DNA of 64,000 bases from Burkholderia sp. Ac-20365 (GTDB taxonomy: Bacteria; Pseudomonadota; Gammaproteobacteria; Burkholderiales; Burkholderiaceae), in assembly GCF_017104715.1 (NCBI RefSeq), contig NZ_JAAGPI010000001.1, positions 310,001 through 374,000 on the forward strand, given 5' to 3'. Below, one piece after another: positions 41,666 to 52,294 of this stretch (the first letter of the stretch is position 1; every line of letters begins with the position of its first letter). The notes under the pieces are model-generated. The model did no database searches. It was not told the DNA's origin and saw nothing but the letters and a program-made list of their open reading frames with translations. Both the position numbers and the translations under genes were made by a program.

Positions 41666-44600
41666 TTGGCCAGTCGGATTTTCAGTCGTATCTCGCTTCC
41701 CATCCGGGTGACGCTGTTCATCGTCGTGGTGTGCGCGCTGCTGATCGGCAGCGACGCATGGCGCAGCGTCACGTCGCGCCAGGACCAGATGGAAGAGATG
41801 TCGGTCGCGGCCGCGAACCTCGCGCGCGCGATGGCGCAGCACGCCGACGACACCATCAAGCAGGCCGACACCACGCTGGTCGGCGTGGTCGAGCGTGTCG
41901 AGCATGACGGCGTCGGCCCGGCGGCGCTCGACCGGCTGCATCGGATCTTCATGCAGCGGGTCACGGAACTGCCGCAACTGAACGGCCTGTATCTGTACGA
42001 CCGCGACGGCAACTGGCTCGCCAATTCGCAGCCGGTGCTGGTCAAGACCTTCAACAACGCCGACCGCGAATATTTCGTCTATCACCGCACGCACACGGAC
42101 CGCAGCCCGCATGTCGGCATGCCCGTGCAAAGCCGCTCGACGGGCAAGTGGATTATCCCCGTATCGCGCCGCATCGACGGCCCGGACGGGCAGTTTGCCG
42201 GCGTCGTGCTGGCGACCATCGACATCGACTTCTTCTCGCGCTTCTACGACAGCCTCGATATCGGCCGATACGGCGCCGTCGCGCTCGTCGCGGACAACGG
42301 CATCATGATCGTGCGCCGTCCGTTCGAAACGCGCTTCATCGGCAAGAACATCACCGATACGATGCTATTCAAAACGCATCAGAAATCGGATGAGCCGGGC
42401 GGAGCGGGCCGCTTCGTGTCGAAGTCGGCGCAGGACGGCGTGACCCGCCTGAACAGCTTGCGTAATCTGAGCCAGTACCCGCTGTTCGTCGCTGCCGCGC
42501 TCGCGCAGGACGAAATCCTCGCGCCGTGGTGGTCCGATACGCTGTGGCACGCGGCGGGCACGACGGTGCTCGTGGTGATGCTCGCGGTGTTCGGCTGGCG
42601 GCTGGTGCGCAACGCCAATGCGCGCACACGGATCGAGCGCAAGCTGGCTGCCAGCCTCGAAACGCGGCGCGCGATTCTGGACACGGCCGTCAATCCGATC
42701 ATCACGCTCGACCGCTCGGGCGTGATCCTGTCGCTCAATCCGGCGGGCGAGAAGGCCTTCGGCTATGCCGAACACGAGATTGCGGGCAAGGATGTGCGCG
42801 TGCTCGTGTCGGGCACAGTCAACGAACTGTTCGACCGCTACGCAGCGCAATTCACCGACAAGAACAATCCGGACGCACGCGAGATCGCCGGTGAGTGCGA
42901 GCTGGCGGGCCTGCGCAAGGACGGCAGCGTATTTCCCGTGCATGTGTCGACGGGCACGATGGTGACTGGCGGCGAGCGCCGCTTCGTCTGCGTGATCACC
43001 GACATGACGGTGCAGATCCGCGAGCGCGCCGAACTGTCCGAAGCGCGCGACCAGTTGCTGCTGGCTGCGGATATTGCCGAACTCGGCATCTGGGCGTGGG
43101 AGTTCTCGAGCGACGCGCTGCGCTGGAACACGCGCATGTTCGAGATTTTCGGCTACACATCCACGCCCGCCGAAGGTCTGCGCTTCGAGCACTGGCTGTC
43201 GCGCGTGCACGAAGACGACCGCTCGTCGGCCGTCGAACAGCTGGAAGCGGCGTTTGCGGGTGAACTGACGTCGAAGCACATTCATTTGCCGCTTTACCGC
43301 ATCGTGCTGCCCGACGGCGAAGTTCGCCACATCCAGACCACCTTCACGGTCCAGCGCGACGTGTCAGGCAACCCGACCGGCATGACGGGCGTGAATCACG
43401 ACGTCACCGAACAGCGCAATATCGAACTGCGGTTGCGCGACGCCAAGCAGCAGGCCGACGCAGCGAACGAGGCGAAGTCGGCGTTTCTCGCCAACATGAG
43501 TCATGAAATCCGCACGCCGCTGAACGCGGTGCTCGGCATGCTCGACCTCGTGCAATCGACGGGACTGAACGAGCGGCAGGCCGGCTATGTCGTCAAGGCG
43601 GAAAAGGCGGCGAAATCGCTGCTCGGCCTGCTGAACGACATTCTCGATTATTCGAAGATCGAAGCGGGCAAGCTCCAGCTCGACACGCATACGTTCGAAA
43701 TCGAGCCGCTGATGCAGGATCTCGGTGTCGTGCTGTCGGGCAACCAGTACGACAAGGAAGTCGAAGTCCTGTTCGATATCAGCCCGGATTTGCCGCCCGT
43801 GGTGATTGGCGACAGCTTGCGCCTGCAACAGGTGCTCGTGAATCTCGCGGGCAATGCGCTCAAGTTCACGATCAAAGGTCAGGTGGTTGTCAGCTTCACG
43901 CTGCTGTCGCGGCTCGATAGCGGCGTGCGCGTGCGTATCGCGGTGACGGATAGCGGCATCGGCATCAGCGCGGCGCAACTCGGCCAGATTTTCGAAGGCT
44001 TCAGTCAGGCGGAAGTGTCGACTACGCGCCGTTTCGGCGGCACGGGACTTGGCCTTGCGATCAGCCGGCGGCTGGTCGAAATGATGGGCGGCAAGCTCGA
44101 AGTGGCGAGCGAACTCGGCAAGGGCAGCCGCTTCTGGTTCGACATCAATCTCGGCGTGAGCCAAGACGTGCCCACAGAAGATTTCGATCCCTACCTGCCG
44201 CGCGATCGCCGCTTGCGCGTGCTGGTCGCCGACGACAACGGCATCGCCCGGGAAGTGCTGTCGCGCACGGCGCGCGCGCTCGGCTGGGAAGCGGACGTGG
44301 TGCCGGGCGGCATTTCCGCCGTCAAGCTGATGAGCGCCGCCGAACGCGAGCACGAAGGTTACGACGTGATCCTGCTCGACTGGCGCATGCCCGATCTCGA
44401 CGGTCTCGCGGCGGCGCGACGCATCGACGAAGCGCGCGCGGGCCGCACCACGCCCGCGATCGTGATGATTACGGCCTACGGCCAGGAAGTGCTTGCCGCC
44501 GCGCAGGAATCCGACGACATGCCGTTCGATGCGTTCGTCACCAAGCCCGTCACGCCGAAGCAACTCGCGCAGACCGTGCAGCGCGTGCTGACAGGGCAAA

Positions 44601-45682
44601 AGACGACGCACGCAAGGCGCACGGTGCATGCGCCCGCCGGCGCGGGGCGACTGGCGGGCCTCACGTTGCTCGTCGTCGAAGACAATCCGCTGAACCGCGA
44701 AGTCGCGGAGGGATTGTTGAGTCGCGAAGGCGCGCAGGTCGCGCTTGCCGAAAGCGGGCTCGAAGGCGTCGAGAAGGTGCTGACGGGCACGCGTGTGTTC
44801 GATGCCGTGCTGATGGACATGCAGATGCCCGACGTCGACGGTCTCGAAGCGACGCGGCTGATCCGCGTGCACGAGCGCTTCGCCGCGCTGCCGATCATCG
44901 CGATGACCGCGAACGCGACGCGCGCGGACCGTGATGCGTGTCTTGCTGCGGGCATGAACGATCATGTCGGCAAGCCGATCGACGTCACGCAACTCGTCGA
45001 TACGCTGCTGGCGCACACGCGTGCGGGCGTGCCGCCTGCGTCGACGGCAAGTGCGCGCGCGAGCGAACCACCCGCCGCGAACGATCTTCTGGAGCGCAAG
45101 GAATCGATCGTCGGACGCTTTGGCGGCAGCGAAGATCTGATCCGCAAGGCGCTCGGCGTGTTCGTCGGCGAAATGGAACGGCATCTCGACGGCTTGCGCA
45201 CGGAAGCCGGGCCGGACGGCACGCGACGCAGCGCCGCGCTGCTGCATGCGATCAAGGGCAGCGCGGGCACGATGGGCGCGAAGGCGCTTGCGGGTCATGC
45301 AGCGGCGCTCGAACATCGCGTGATCGAGGCGGACGGCGAAGACACAGCGGCCAGTGTTTCGTCCGCCGAAGTGGACAGCCTCGAACGTCTGCTGCTCGAT
45401 AGCGTCGCGCAGTTGCGCATCGTATTCGGCGGCAAGCAGAATGTGCATGCGGCGAGCGCCGCGCAGATGCAGGCCGACGAATACCGTGAGCGGCTCGGCC
45501 GGCTGCTCGAACGTCTGGAGGCGTCCAATCTGGAAGCGCTCGATCTCGCCGAAACACTTGCGCCGCATGTGCCGTCCGAATTGCAGCCGCGCTTCGGCCA
45601 GTTGCTGGCCGAGATCGAAGCGCTCGATTTCGTCACGGCCGCCGCAAGTACGCGCGAAATGCTGGATCAATTGACATGCTAG
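41666..45682 (+). CDS. Hybrid sensor histidine kinase (dCache-PAS-PAS-HK-REC-REC-HPt)
   Basis: A 1338-residue membrane kinase starting at TTG 41666, with GGAG seven bases upstream. Helix 1 (about 12-30), a periplasmic double-Cache sensor (YLYDRDGNWLANSQPVLVKTFNNADREYF...) and helix 2 (about 292-312) come first. Two PAS domains follow (about 335-460 and 462-590). HisKA has 'FLANMSHEIRTPLNAVLGMLDLV' with His613, then an ATPase domain (TDSGIGIS, GGTGLGLAISRRLVEMMGG). Receivers carry Asp905 and Asp1051, and an HPt domain has 'LLHAIKGSAGTMGA' (His1194). It overlaps the diguanylate cyclase gene by 7 bp, suggesting a direct phosphorelay to it. Confidence 0.95.
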   Translation: MASRIFSRISLPIRVTLFIVVVCALLIGSDAWRSVTSRQDQMEEMSVAAANLARAMAQHADDTIKQADTTLVGVVERVEHDGVGPAALDRLHRIFMQRVTELPQLNGLYLYDRDGNWLANSQPVLVKTFNNADREYFVYHRTHTDRSPHVGMPVQSRSTGKWIIPVSRRIDGPDGQFAGVVLATIDIDFFSRFYDSLDIGRYGAVALVADNGIMIVRRPFETRFIGKNITDTMLFKTHQKSDEPGGAGRFVSKSAQDGVTRLNSLRNLSQYPLFVAAALAQDEILAPWWSDTLWHAAGTTVLVVMLAVFGWRLVRNANARTRIERKLAASLETRRAILDTAVNPIITLDRSGVILSLNPAGEKAFGYAEHEIAGKDVRVLVSGTVNELFDRYAAQFTDKNNPDAREIAGECELAGLRKDGSVFPVHVSTGTMVTGGERRFVCVITDMTVQIRERAELSEARDQLLLAADIAELGIWAWEFSSDALRWNTRMFEIFGYTSTPAEGLRFEHWLSRVHEDDRSSAVEQLEAAFAGELTSKHIHLPLYRIVLPDGEVRHIQTTFTVQRDVSGNPTGMTGVNHDVTEQRNIELRLRDAKQQADAANEAKSAFLANMSHEIRTPLNAVLGMLDLVQSTGLNERQAGYVVKAEKAAKSLLGLLNDILDYSKIEAGKLQLDTHTFEIEPLMQDLGVVLSGNQYDKEVEVLFDISPDLPPVVIGDSLRLQQVLVNLAGNALKFTIKGQVVVSFTLLSRLDSGVRVRIAVTDSGIGISAAQLGQIFEGFSQAEVSTTRRFGGTGLGLAISRRLVEMMGGKLEVASELGKGSRFWFDINLGVSQDVPTEDFDPYLPRDRRLRVLVADDNGIAREVLSRTARALGWEADVVPGGISAVKLMSAAEREHEGYDVILLDWRMPDLDGLAAARRIDEARAGRTTPAIVMITAYGQEVLAAAQESDDMPFDAFVTKPVTPKQLAQTVQRVLTGQKTTHARRTVHAPAGAGRLAGLTLLVVEDNPLNREVAEGLLSREGAQVALAESGLEGVEKVLTGTRVFDAVLMDMQMPDVDGLEATRLIRVHERFAALPIIAMTANATRADRDACLAAGMNDHVGKPIDVTQLVDTLLAHTRAGVPPASTASARASEPPAANDLLERKESIVGRFGGSEDLIRKALGVFVGEMERHLDGLRTEAGPDGTRRSAALLHAIKGSAGTMGAKALAGHAAALEHRVIEADGEDTAASVSSAEVDSLERLLLDSVAQLRIVFGGKQNVHAASAAQMQADEYRERLGRLLERLEASNLEALDLAETLAPHVPSELQPRFGQLLAEIEALDFVTAAASTREMLDQLTC

Positions 45683-46629
45683 AACACATCCCCGGAGACT
45701 GGGCTCACACGTTCACACTGCGTCCGAAGCTGCTGATCGCGGACGATCAGCCCGTGAACGTGCGCGCGTTGCACGCGCTGTTCAAGGACGACTGCGACGT
45801 GTTCATGGCGACCAACGGCGCGCAGACACTCGAACTGTGCCGCAAGGTGATGCCGGACCTGATCCTGCTCGACGTCGTGATGGATGGCATGGATGGCCAT
45901 GAAGTGTGTCGCCGCCTGAAGGCCGATCCGCTGACGCACACCATTCCCGTCATCTTCGTGACAGCGCAGACCAATGAGGCCGATGAAGAGTATGGGCTCT
46001 CGCTCGGTGCCGTCGATTTCATCACCAAGCCGATCAAGCCGGCCATCGTGCGTGCGCGGGTGCGCGCGCATCTGTCGCTGAAGATGCAAGGCGACGTGCT
46101 GCGCTCGATCGCGCTCGTCGACGGTTTGACGGGCGTGGGCAACCGGCGCAAGTTCGAAGAAGATCTCGACGCAAGCTGGCGGCACTGTCTGCGCGAATCG
46201 GCGCCGCTGTCGCTCGTGATGGTCGATGTCGACTACTTCAAGCGCTACAACGACCGCTATGGACATCAGGCTGGCGACCGCTGCCTTCAGACTGTCGCGA
46301 AGCGCCTGACGGAAATCCTGCGCCGGCCTTACGACACGGTGGGCCGCTACGGCGGCGAAGAGTTCGCCTGCCTGCTGCCGAACACGCCGCTCGAAGCCGC
46401 GACGCGCATCGCGTTGCGCATGGAAGAGGGCGTGCGTGCGCTCAAGCTCGAACATCTGGATTCGGGCTGCGCGGAGACGGTCACGCTGTCAGCGGGTGTC
46501 GCGACGCTGATACCGACAGCAGAAGCGCGTCCCGCCGAACTGATCGATGCCGCCGACCAGCAACTCTACGAAGCGAAGCACGCAGGGCGCGGCCGCGTGT
46601 CGTCGCCGATGCGGATGATGGAACGCTAA
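45676..46629 (+). CDS. Response-regulator diguanylate cyclase (REC-GGDEF)
   Basis: A 317-residue protein that makes cyclic di-GMP. The receiver (about 17-135) has Asp23/Asp24, phospho-acceptor Asp66 (LILLDVVMDGMDG) and Lys in 'FITKPIKPA'. The GGDEF domain (about 150-310) has the catalytic 'GRYGGEEFACLLP' and 'VDVDYFKRYNDRYGHQAGDRCL'. RPYD five residues before GGEEF is an intact I-site, so product inhibition is expected. Its start lies inside the end of the hybrid kinase gene, so kinase and cyclase are translated together. The input would be phosphorylation from that kinase's HPt domain. Confidence 0.95.
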   Translation: MLEHIPGDWAHTFTLRPKLLIADDQPVNVRALHALFKDDCDVFMATNGAQTLELCRKVMPDLILLDVVMDGMDGHEVCRRLKADPLTHTIPVIFVTAQTNEADEEYGLSLGAVDFITKPIKPAIVRARVRAHLSLKMQGDVLRSIALVDGLTGVGNRRKFEEDLDASWRHCLRESAPLSLVMVDVDYFKRYNDRYGHQAGDRCLQTVAKRLTEILRRPYDTVGRYGGEEFACLLPNTPLEAATRIALRMEEGVRALKLEHLDSGCAETVTLSAGVATLIPTAEARPAELIDAADQQLYEAKHAGRGRVSSPMRMMER

Positions 46630-46634
46630 GCGGC

Positions 46635-47516
46635 TCACGCCCTGTCGCGCGGCATCGCCTGCAAGGTATCGACGATTTCACGCATCAGCGCCTTGCGATC
46701 ATCCGACGCGCGCTGCACCATGCCGACCGTGCGCAGCGTCGGCGGACTGGAGATCGGGATCACGCGCAGCAGCGGATCGTTGAGCCAGTTCCCGCGTATC
46801 AGCAGCGGCAGCACGGCCACGCCAACCTTCTCGCGCACCAGCGCGACGATCGTTTCGATCGAATTCAGTTCGAGATACTCGTTGACCATCAAGCCGGCTT
46901 TTTGCAGCGCCTGCTCGACCACCTGTCCCGTGCGCACGCGCCGGTCGAAGCGCAGAAAGCCGTGACTGCGCAAGATGCGTTGCGGGTCGTTGTCGGTGAC
47001 ATCGCGGTTGACGACAAGCATCATCGGCTCGGTGTAGAGCGTGGTCCATTTGAGCGTGTCGGCGAGCGTCTCGTCGGCACGTGCGACCACGGCGGCGACA
47101 TCCACTTCACCCGCTTCGACCATGTTAGCCAGTTCGTCCGAACGGGCCGACAGCAGCCGCACGTCGAGTCGCGGATGCGTCGCCTTGAGCCGCGCCACGG
47201 CCAGCGACAGCGCGCCGATCACCGACACCACCGCGCCGATCGTCACGGGCCCTTCCATTGCGTCCGTCGGCTTTGCTTCGAGTTCGGCGAGCAGATCGAG
47301 AATCTGCTCGATCTTTGGCCAGATCGTATGGCCGTGCTGCGTCAGGATGATCTGCCGGCCACGGCGATCGAATAGCTGACGCCCCAACGCTTCTTCGAGC
47401 CCGCGCATCTGCAGGCTGACGGCCGCCTGCGTGAGCGCGACTTTATCGGCGGCGGCCGAGAACGAGCCCGTCTGGGCCACGGCCTTGAAGGTCTTCAGCA
47501 TGCGAAGGGTCGGCAT
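46635..47516 (-). CDS. LysR-type regulator divergent from peptide ABC operon
   Basis: A 293-residue regulator. The helix-turn-helix (RMLKTFKAVAQTGSFSAAADKVALTQAAVSLQMRGLEEALGRQLFDRRGR) and the effector-binding domain (GPVTIGAVVSVIGALSLAVARLKATHPRLDVRLLSARSDELANMVEAGEVDVAAVV) are both complete. It is divergent from the peptide ABC operon and convergent with the cyclase gene (5 bp between stops). The 163-bp shared region is AT-rich and holds ACTTAAGT (47573-47580) and AAACTT/AAGTTT arms (47571-47576, 47591-47596) as possible contacts. Likely controls the ABC/GGT operon. Confidence 0.92.
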   Translation of the reverse strand: MPTLRMLKTFKAVAQTGSFSAAADKVALTQAAVSLQMRGLEEALGRQLFDRRGRQIILTQHGHTIWPKIEQILDLLAELEAKPTDAMEGPVTIGAVVSVIGALSLAVARLKATHPRLDVRLLSARSDELANMVEAGEVDVAAVVARADETLADTLKWTTLYTEPMMLVVNRDVTDNDPQRILRSHGFLRFDRRVRTGQVVEQALQKAGLMVNEYLELNSIETIVALVREKVGVAVLPLLIRGNWLNDPLLRVIPISSPPTLRTVGMVQRASDDRKALMREIVDTLQAMPRDRA

Positions 47517-47679
47517 GGGCGATTCCTGATCAGAATTCGTGACTCGACCACGACAATCGAATCATGAGAAAAACTTAAGTATCGAAAAGAAAGTTTAATA
47601 TTTTTTGTACGACGGCCGCCAGTATGATCGTTCGATGACGATATGTAAGGACGAGCGACACGATGCGGAGTACCCAGGC

Positions 47680-48698
<1,019 letters not shown>

Positions 48699-48702
<4 letters not shown>

Positions 48703-49796
48703 CGAGCTTCAACAACATCGCGACGCCCATTCTCGAAGCGGGCGCGCTCACCAAACGCTTCGGCGGCGAGCGCCAGATGTTCGCGCGCACGCCGACCGTG
48801 CATGCGGTCAATGAAGTGTCGTTTGCTGTGAAGACGGGCGAGACCTTTGCGATCGTCGGCGAATCGGGTTGCGGCAAGTCGACGCTCGGGCGTCTGCTGC
48901 TGCGCCTGATCGATGCGACGCAAGGTCGCGTGCTATATCAGGGCGAAGACATCACGCATTGGCAGGGCGCGAAGCTGCGTCGCTTGCGCCGCGAGATGCA
49001 GATCATTTTTCAGGATCCGTTTGCGTCGCTGAATCCGGGCATGACGGTTGGGCAGATCATCGGCGAGCCGGTGGCGTTTCATGGCCTCGCGCGCAATGCG
49101 TCGGAGCGGCGTGAGCGCGTGGCGCAACTGCTGACCAAAGTCGGCTTGCAGCCCGCGTACGCTGAACGCTATCCGCACGAGTTTTCGGGCGGACAGCGGC
49201 AGCGCATCGGCATTGCGCGCGCGCTGGCGGGCGAGCCGAAGCTGATCGTCGGCGATGAGCCGGTGTCGGCGCTCGATGTGTCCGTGCAGGCGCAAGTGAT
49301 CAATCTGCTCGAATCGCTGAAGGCGGAACTCGGCCTGACGCTCGTGATGGTCGCGCATGATCTCGCCGTGATCCGCCATATGAGCGATCGCGTCGCGGTG
49401 ATGTACCTCGGCGAAATCGTCGAACTGGCGCAAGTCGACGAACTGTTCGACGCGCCGCTGCATCCGTACACGCAGGCGCTGTTGCGCGCGATTCCCGCCA
49501 GCAGTCCGCACGAGCGACGCACGAAGCCCGCGCTGCAAGGCGATCTGCCGAGCCCGACCGCACCGCCGGCCGGCTGCCGCTTTCATACGCGCTGTCCGCA
49601 CGCGAAGCCGCGCTGTTCACAGGAACGTCCGCTTGCCGAGACGCTGCCCGGTGGGAGGCAAGTCGCCTGCCACTTCTGGCGCGAAGTCCAGAACGCGGGC
49701 GGCGGCGCGCCGCTCGTCGCGAGCGTCAGCGCGAAGCTGAACGAGCGTCTGGCGATCTATCGCGAGAAGCAGGCGGCGTTGAGCGCGAATTCATAG
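48699..49796 (+). CDS. Peptide ABC transporter ATPase (DppF/OppF-like)
   Basis: A 365-residue ATPase paired with the preceding one. It starts at an ATG overlapping the previous stop (ATGA at 48699). Walker A '[17 protein letters not shown]', '[22 protein letters not shown]', signature '[22 protein letters not shown]', Walker B '[20 protein letters not shown]' and '[26 protein letters not shown]' are complete. The terminal '[15 protein letters not shown]' repeats the oligopeptide-type cysteine motif. The last segment ([21 protein letters not shown]) is an extra tail. Confidence 0.95.
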
Positions 49797-49847
49797 CAAA
49801 ACCTCCGATATCAGATAGCAAGCTGAACCGAACCAGGGACACGACAC

Positions 49848-51344
49848 ATGCGAAGAATCATGATTGCCGCCGCGCTCGCAATGAGCGCTTCCGCCGCGAT
49901 GGCGCAAAGCACTATCCGCATCGGCCTGCAGGACGATATCGGCACGCTCGATCCGGCGCGCAGCGTGCAGTTCGTCGATCGCATCGTGTTTGCGTCGCTG
50001 TGTAATTCGCTCGTCGATGTGTCGCCCGATCTGAAAATCGTGCCGATGCTGGCCACCTCGTGGACGACGAGTCCCGACGGCAAGACGTTGACGTTCAAGC
50101 TGCGCCAGGGCGTGAAGTTCCAGAACGACGAGCCGTTCAACGCGGCCGCCGTGAAGGCGAATCTCGACCGCTATCGCAGCCTGCCGACCAGCAATCGCAA
50201 GAGCGAGTTGTCGTCGATCGATCATGTCGATGTGGTGGACGACAGCACCGTGAAGATCGTGCTGAAGCAGCCGGATGCCGCGCTGCTCGCCACGCTGTCC
50301 GATCGCGCGGGCATGATGCTCGCGCCGAAGACGTTCGCCGACGCGGCCGGTGTCGCATCGCATCCGGTGTGCTCGGGGCCGTACAAGTTCGTGCAGCGCG
50401 TGCAGAACGATCGCGTCGTGCTGGAGAAATTCGCGGGCTACTGGGACGCGGACAAGTACCCGATCCAGCGCGTCGTGTTCCAGCCGATTCCCGATAGCAC
50501 CGTGCGTCTTGCCAACCTGCGCTCGGGCTCGCTCGACATGCTCGAACGTCTCGCGCCTTCCGATGTGACGGCGGTGAAGAGCGACGGCAATCTGCAATTC
50601 AAGCCGGTGACAGGCCTCGGCTTTTACTACGTCACGTTCAACATCAACAACGGCCCGCGCGGCAACAATCCGCTGAAGGACAAGCGCGTGCGCCAGGCGT
50701 TCGAACTGTCGATCGATCGCGATGCCATCGATCAGGTGATCGGCGCGGGCATCTTCTCGCCCGCCAACCAGGGCATTCCGAAGTCGAGCCCGTACTACAA
50801 CACATCGCTGCCGACCACGAAGCGCGACGTCGCGAAAGCGAAGGCGTTGTTGAAAGCGGCAGGGCAAGAGCATCCAACCGTTGAGTTCGCGTATCCGAAC
50901 AACACGGTCGCAAGCCAGATCACGCAGATGTTGCAGGCGATGCTGAGCGAATCCGGCATCACGCTGAAGCTGCGCCCGAGCGATTACGCAACGGAACTGA
51001 ATGCCGGTCATAGCGGCGATTTCGAAGCGATGTACACGGGCTGGTCGGGCCGCGTCGATCCGGATGGCAATCTGCATCAGTTCAACACGTGCTCGGGCAA
51101 CCTGAACTACGCGCACTACTGCAACCAGCAGGTCGACTCGCTGCTCGACGCGGCGCGCACGAAGCAGAGTTCGACCGAGCGTAAAGCGGACTACGACGCC
51201 GCCGGCAAGATCCTCGCCGACGACGACCCGATCGTCTATCTGTACGCGCAGCCGTGGCCGTTCGTGCTGTCGAAGAAAGTGCAGGGCTTCACGCCTTCCG
51301 CCGACGGCCTCGTGCGTCTGCGCGGTGTATCGGTGAAGGGCTGA
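49848..51344 (+). CDS. Periplasmic peptide-binding protein (SBP family 5)
   Basis: A 498-residue extracytoplasmic receptor. The signal peptide 'MRRIMIAAALAMSASAAMA' ends near residue 19. 'IGLQDDIGTLDPARSVQFVDRIVFASLCNSLVDVSPDLKIVPMLATSWTTSPDGKTLTFKLRQGVKFQNDEPFNAAAVKANLDRYRS' is the family 5 signature region. The C-terminal lobe has 'YTGWSGRVDPDGNLHQFNTCSGNLNYAHYCNQQVDSLLDAAR'. It is most like the glutathione/dipeptide (GsiB/DppA) binding proteins, but ligand contacts cannot be judged by eye. A gap of 51 bp separates it from the ATPase gene. Confidence 0.93.
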   Translation: MRRIMIAAALAMSASAAMAQSTIRIGLQDDIGTLDPARSVQFVDRIVFASLCNSLVDVSPDLKIVPMLATSWTTSPDGKTLTFKLRQGVKFQNDEPFNAAAVKANLDRYRSLPTSNRKSELSSIDHVDVVDDSTVKIVLKQPDAALLATLSDRAGMMLAPKTFADAAGVASHPVCSGPYKFVQRVQNDRVVLEKFAGYWDADKYPIQRVVFQPIPDSTVRLANLRSGSLDMLERLAPSDVTAVKSDGNLQFKPVTGLGFYYVTFNINNGPRGNNPLKDKRVRQAFELSIDRDAIDQVIGAGIFSPANQGIPKSSPYYNTSLPTTKRDVAKAKALLKAAGQEHPTVEFAYPNNTVASQITQMLQAMLSESGITLKLRPSDYATELNAGHSGDFEAMYTGWSGRVDPDGNLHQFNTCSGNLNYAHYCNQQVDSLLDAARTKQSSTERKADYDAAGKILADDDPIVYLYAQPWPFVLSKKVQGFTPSADGLVRLRGVSVKG

Positions 51345-51349
51345 GCGTC

Positions 51350-52294
51350 ATGCTGCGGATCATCGCGAATCGCCTGCTGGTGGCCGTGCCGACGCTGATT
51401 CTGGTGTCGATGCTGATCTTCGGCCTGCAGAAGCTGCTGCCGGGCGACCCGGTGCTGGCGATGGCGGGCGAGGATCAGGACGCGCAGGTCATCGCGACTT
51501 TGCGCGTGAAGTATCACCTCGATCAACCCGTGCCGAAGCAATACGCGCTGTGGATGCGCGACGTTGCGCATGGCGACTTCGGTTCGTCTCTGCGCACGGA
51601 CGTGCCCGTGCGCGAGCTGATCGCGCAGAAGCTGCCGGTGACGATCCAGCTCGCGGTGATGGCGATGATCCTCGCAATCGGCATCGGCATTCCTGCGGGT
51701 GTGATTTCGGCGGCGAGCCGCGGCGGGCCGCTCGATTACGCGGCGAACATTTTCGCGCTGTCGGGCATGTCGATACCGAACTTCTGGCTCGGCATCATGC
51801 TGATCTTCATCGTGTCGGTGCGCTGGCATCTGTTGCCGTCGTCGGGCTACGTATCGCCGGGCGAGGACTTCTGGCTCAGCATCAAGACGATGCTGATGCC
51901 CGCGTTCGTGCTGGGCGCGGCGCTCGGCGCGCAACTGATGCGCCACACGCGCAGCGCGATGCTCGGCGTATTGCGCACCGATTACATTCGCACGGCGCGA
52001 GCAAAAGGCTTGTTGCGCGGGGCGGTCGTCGTCAAGCACGCATTCCGCAACGCGCTGATTCCGATCGTCACGGTGCTCGCGCTGCTGTTCGGCGAACTGC
52101 TGGCGGGCGCCGTACTGACCGAACAGGTGTTCACGATTCCCGGCTTCGGCAAGCTCGTCGTCGATGCCGTGTTCAATCGCGATTACCCCGTCGTGCAAGG
52201 CGTCGTGCTGGTGACGGCGCTGGCGTTCATCGTCGTGAATCTGTGCGCCGACGTGCTGTATATCCTGCTCAATCCCCGACTGAGGCGCGGCTGA
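51350..52294 (+). CDS. Peptide ABC permease (DppB/GsiC-like)
   Basis: A 314-residue inner-membrane permease with six helices. 'IANRLLVAVPTLILVSMLIFGLQKLLPGDPV' opens the protein. The inner loop 'RHTRSAMLGVLRTDYIRTARAKGLLRGAVVVKHAFRNALIPIVTVL' contains the EAA-type coupling motif. It starts 5 bp after the binding-protein stop, and its last base is shared with the next permease start (TGATG). Confidence 0.94.
   Translation: MLRIIANRLLVAVPTLILVSMLIFGLQKLLPGDPVLAMAGEDQDAQVIATLRVKYHLDQPVPKQYALWMRDVAHGDFGSSLRTDVPVRELIAQKLPVTIQLAVMAMILAIGIGIPAGVISAASRGGPLDYAANIFALSGMSIPNFWLGIMLIFIVSVRWHLLPSSGYVSPGEDFWLSIKTMLMPAFVLGAALGAQLMRHTRSAMLGVLRTDYIRTARAKGLLRGAVVVKHAFRNALIPIVTVLALLFGELLAGAVLTEQVFTIPGFGKLVVDAVFNRDYPVVQGVVLVTALAFIVVNLCADVLYILLNPRLRRG

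Noticed and set aside
43364-45670. 768-residue minus-strand frame opposite the hybrid kinase
   Set aside because: The plus strand holds intact HisKA, receiver and HPt motifs; the antisense frame has none.
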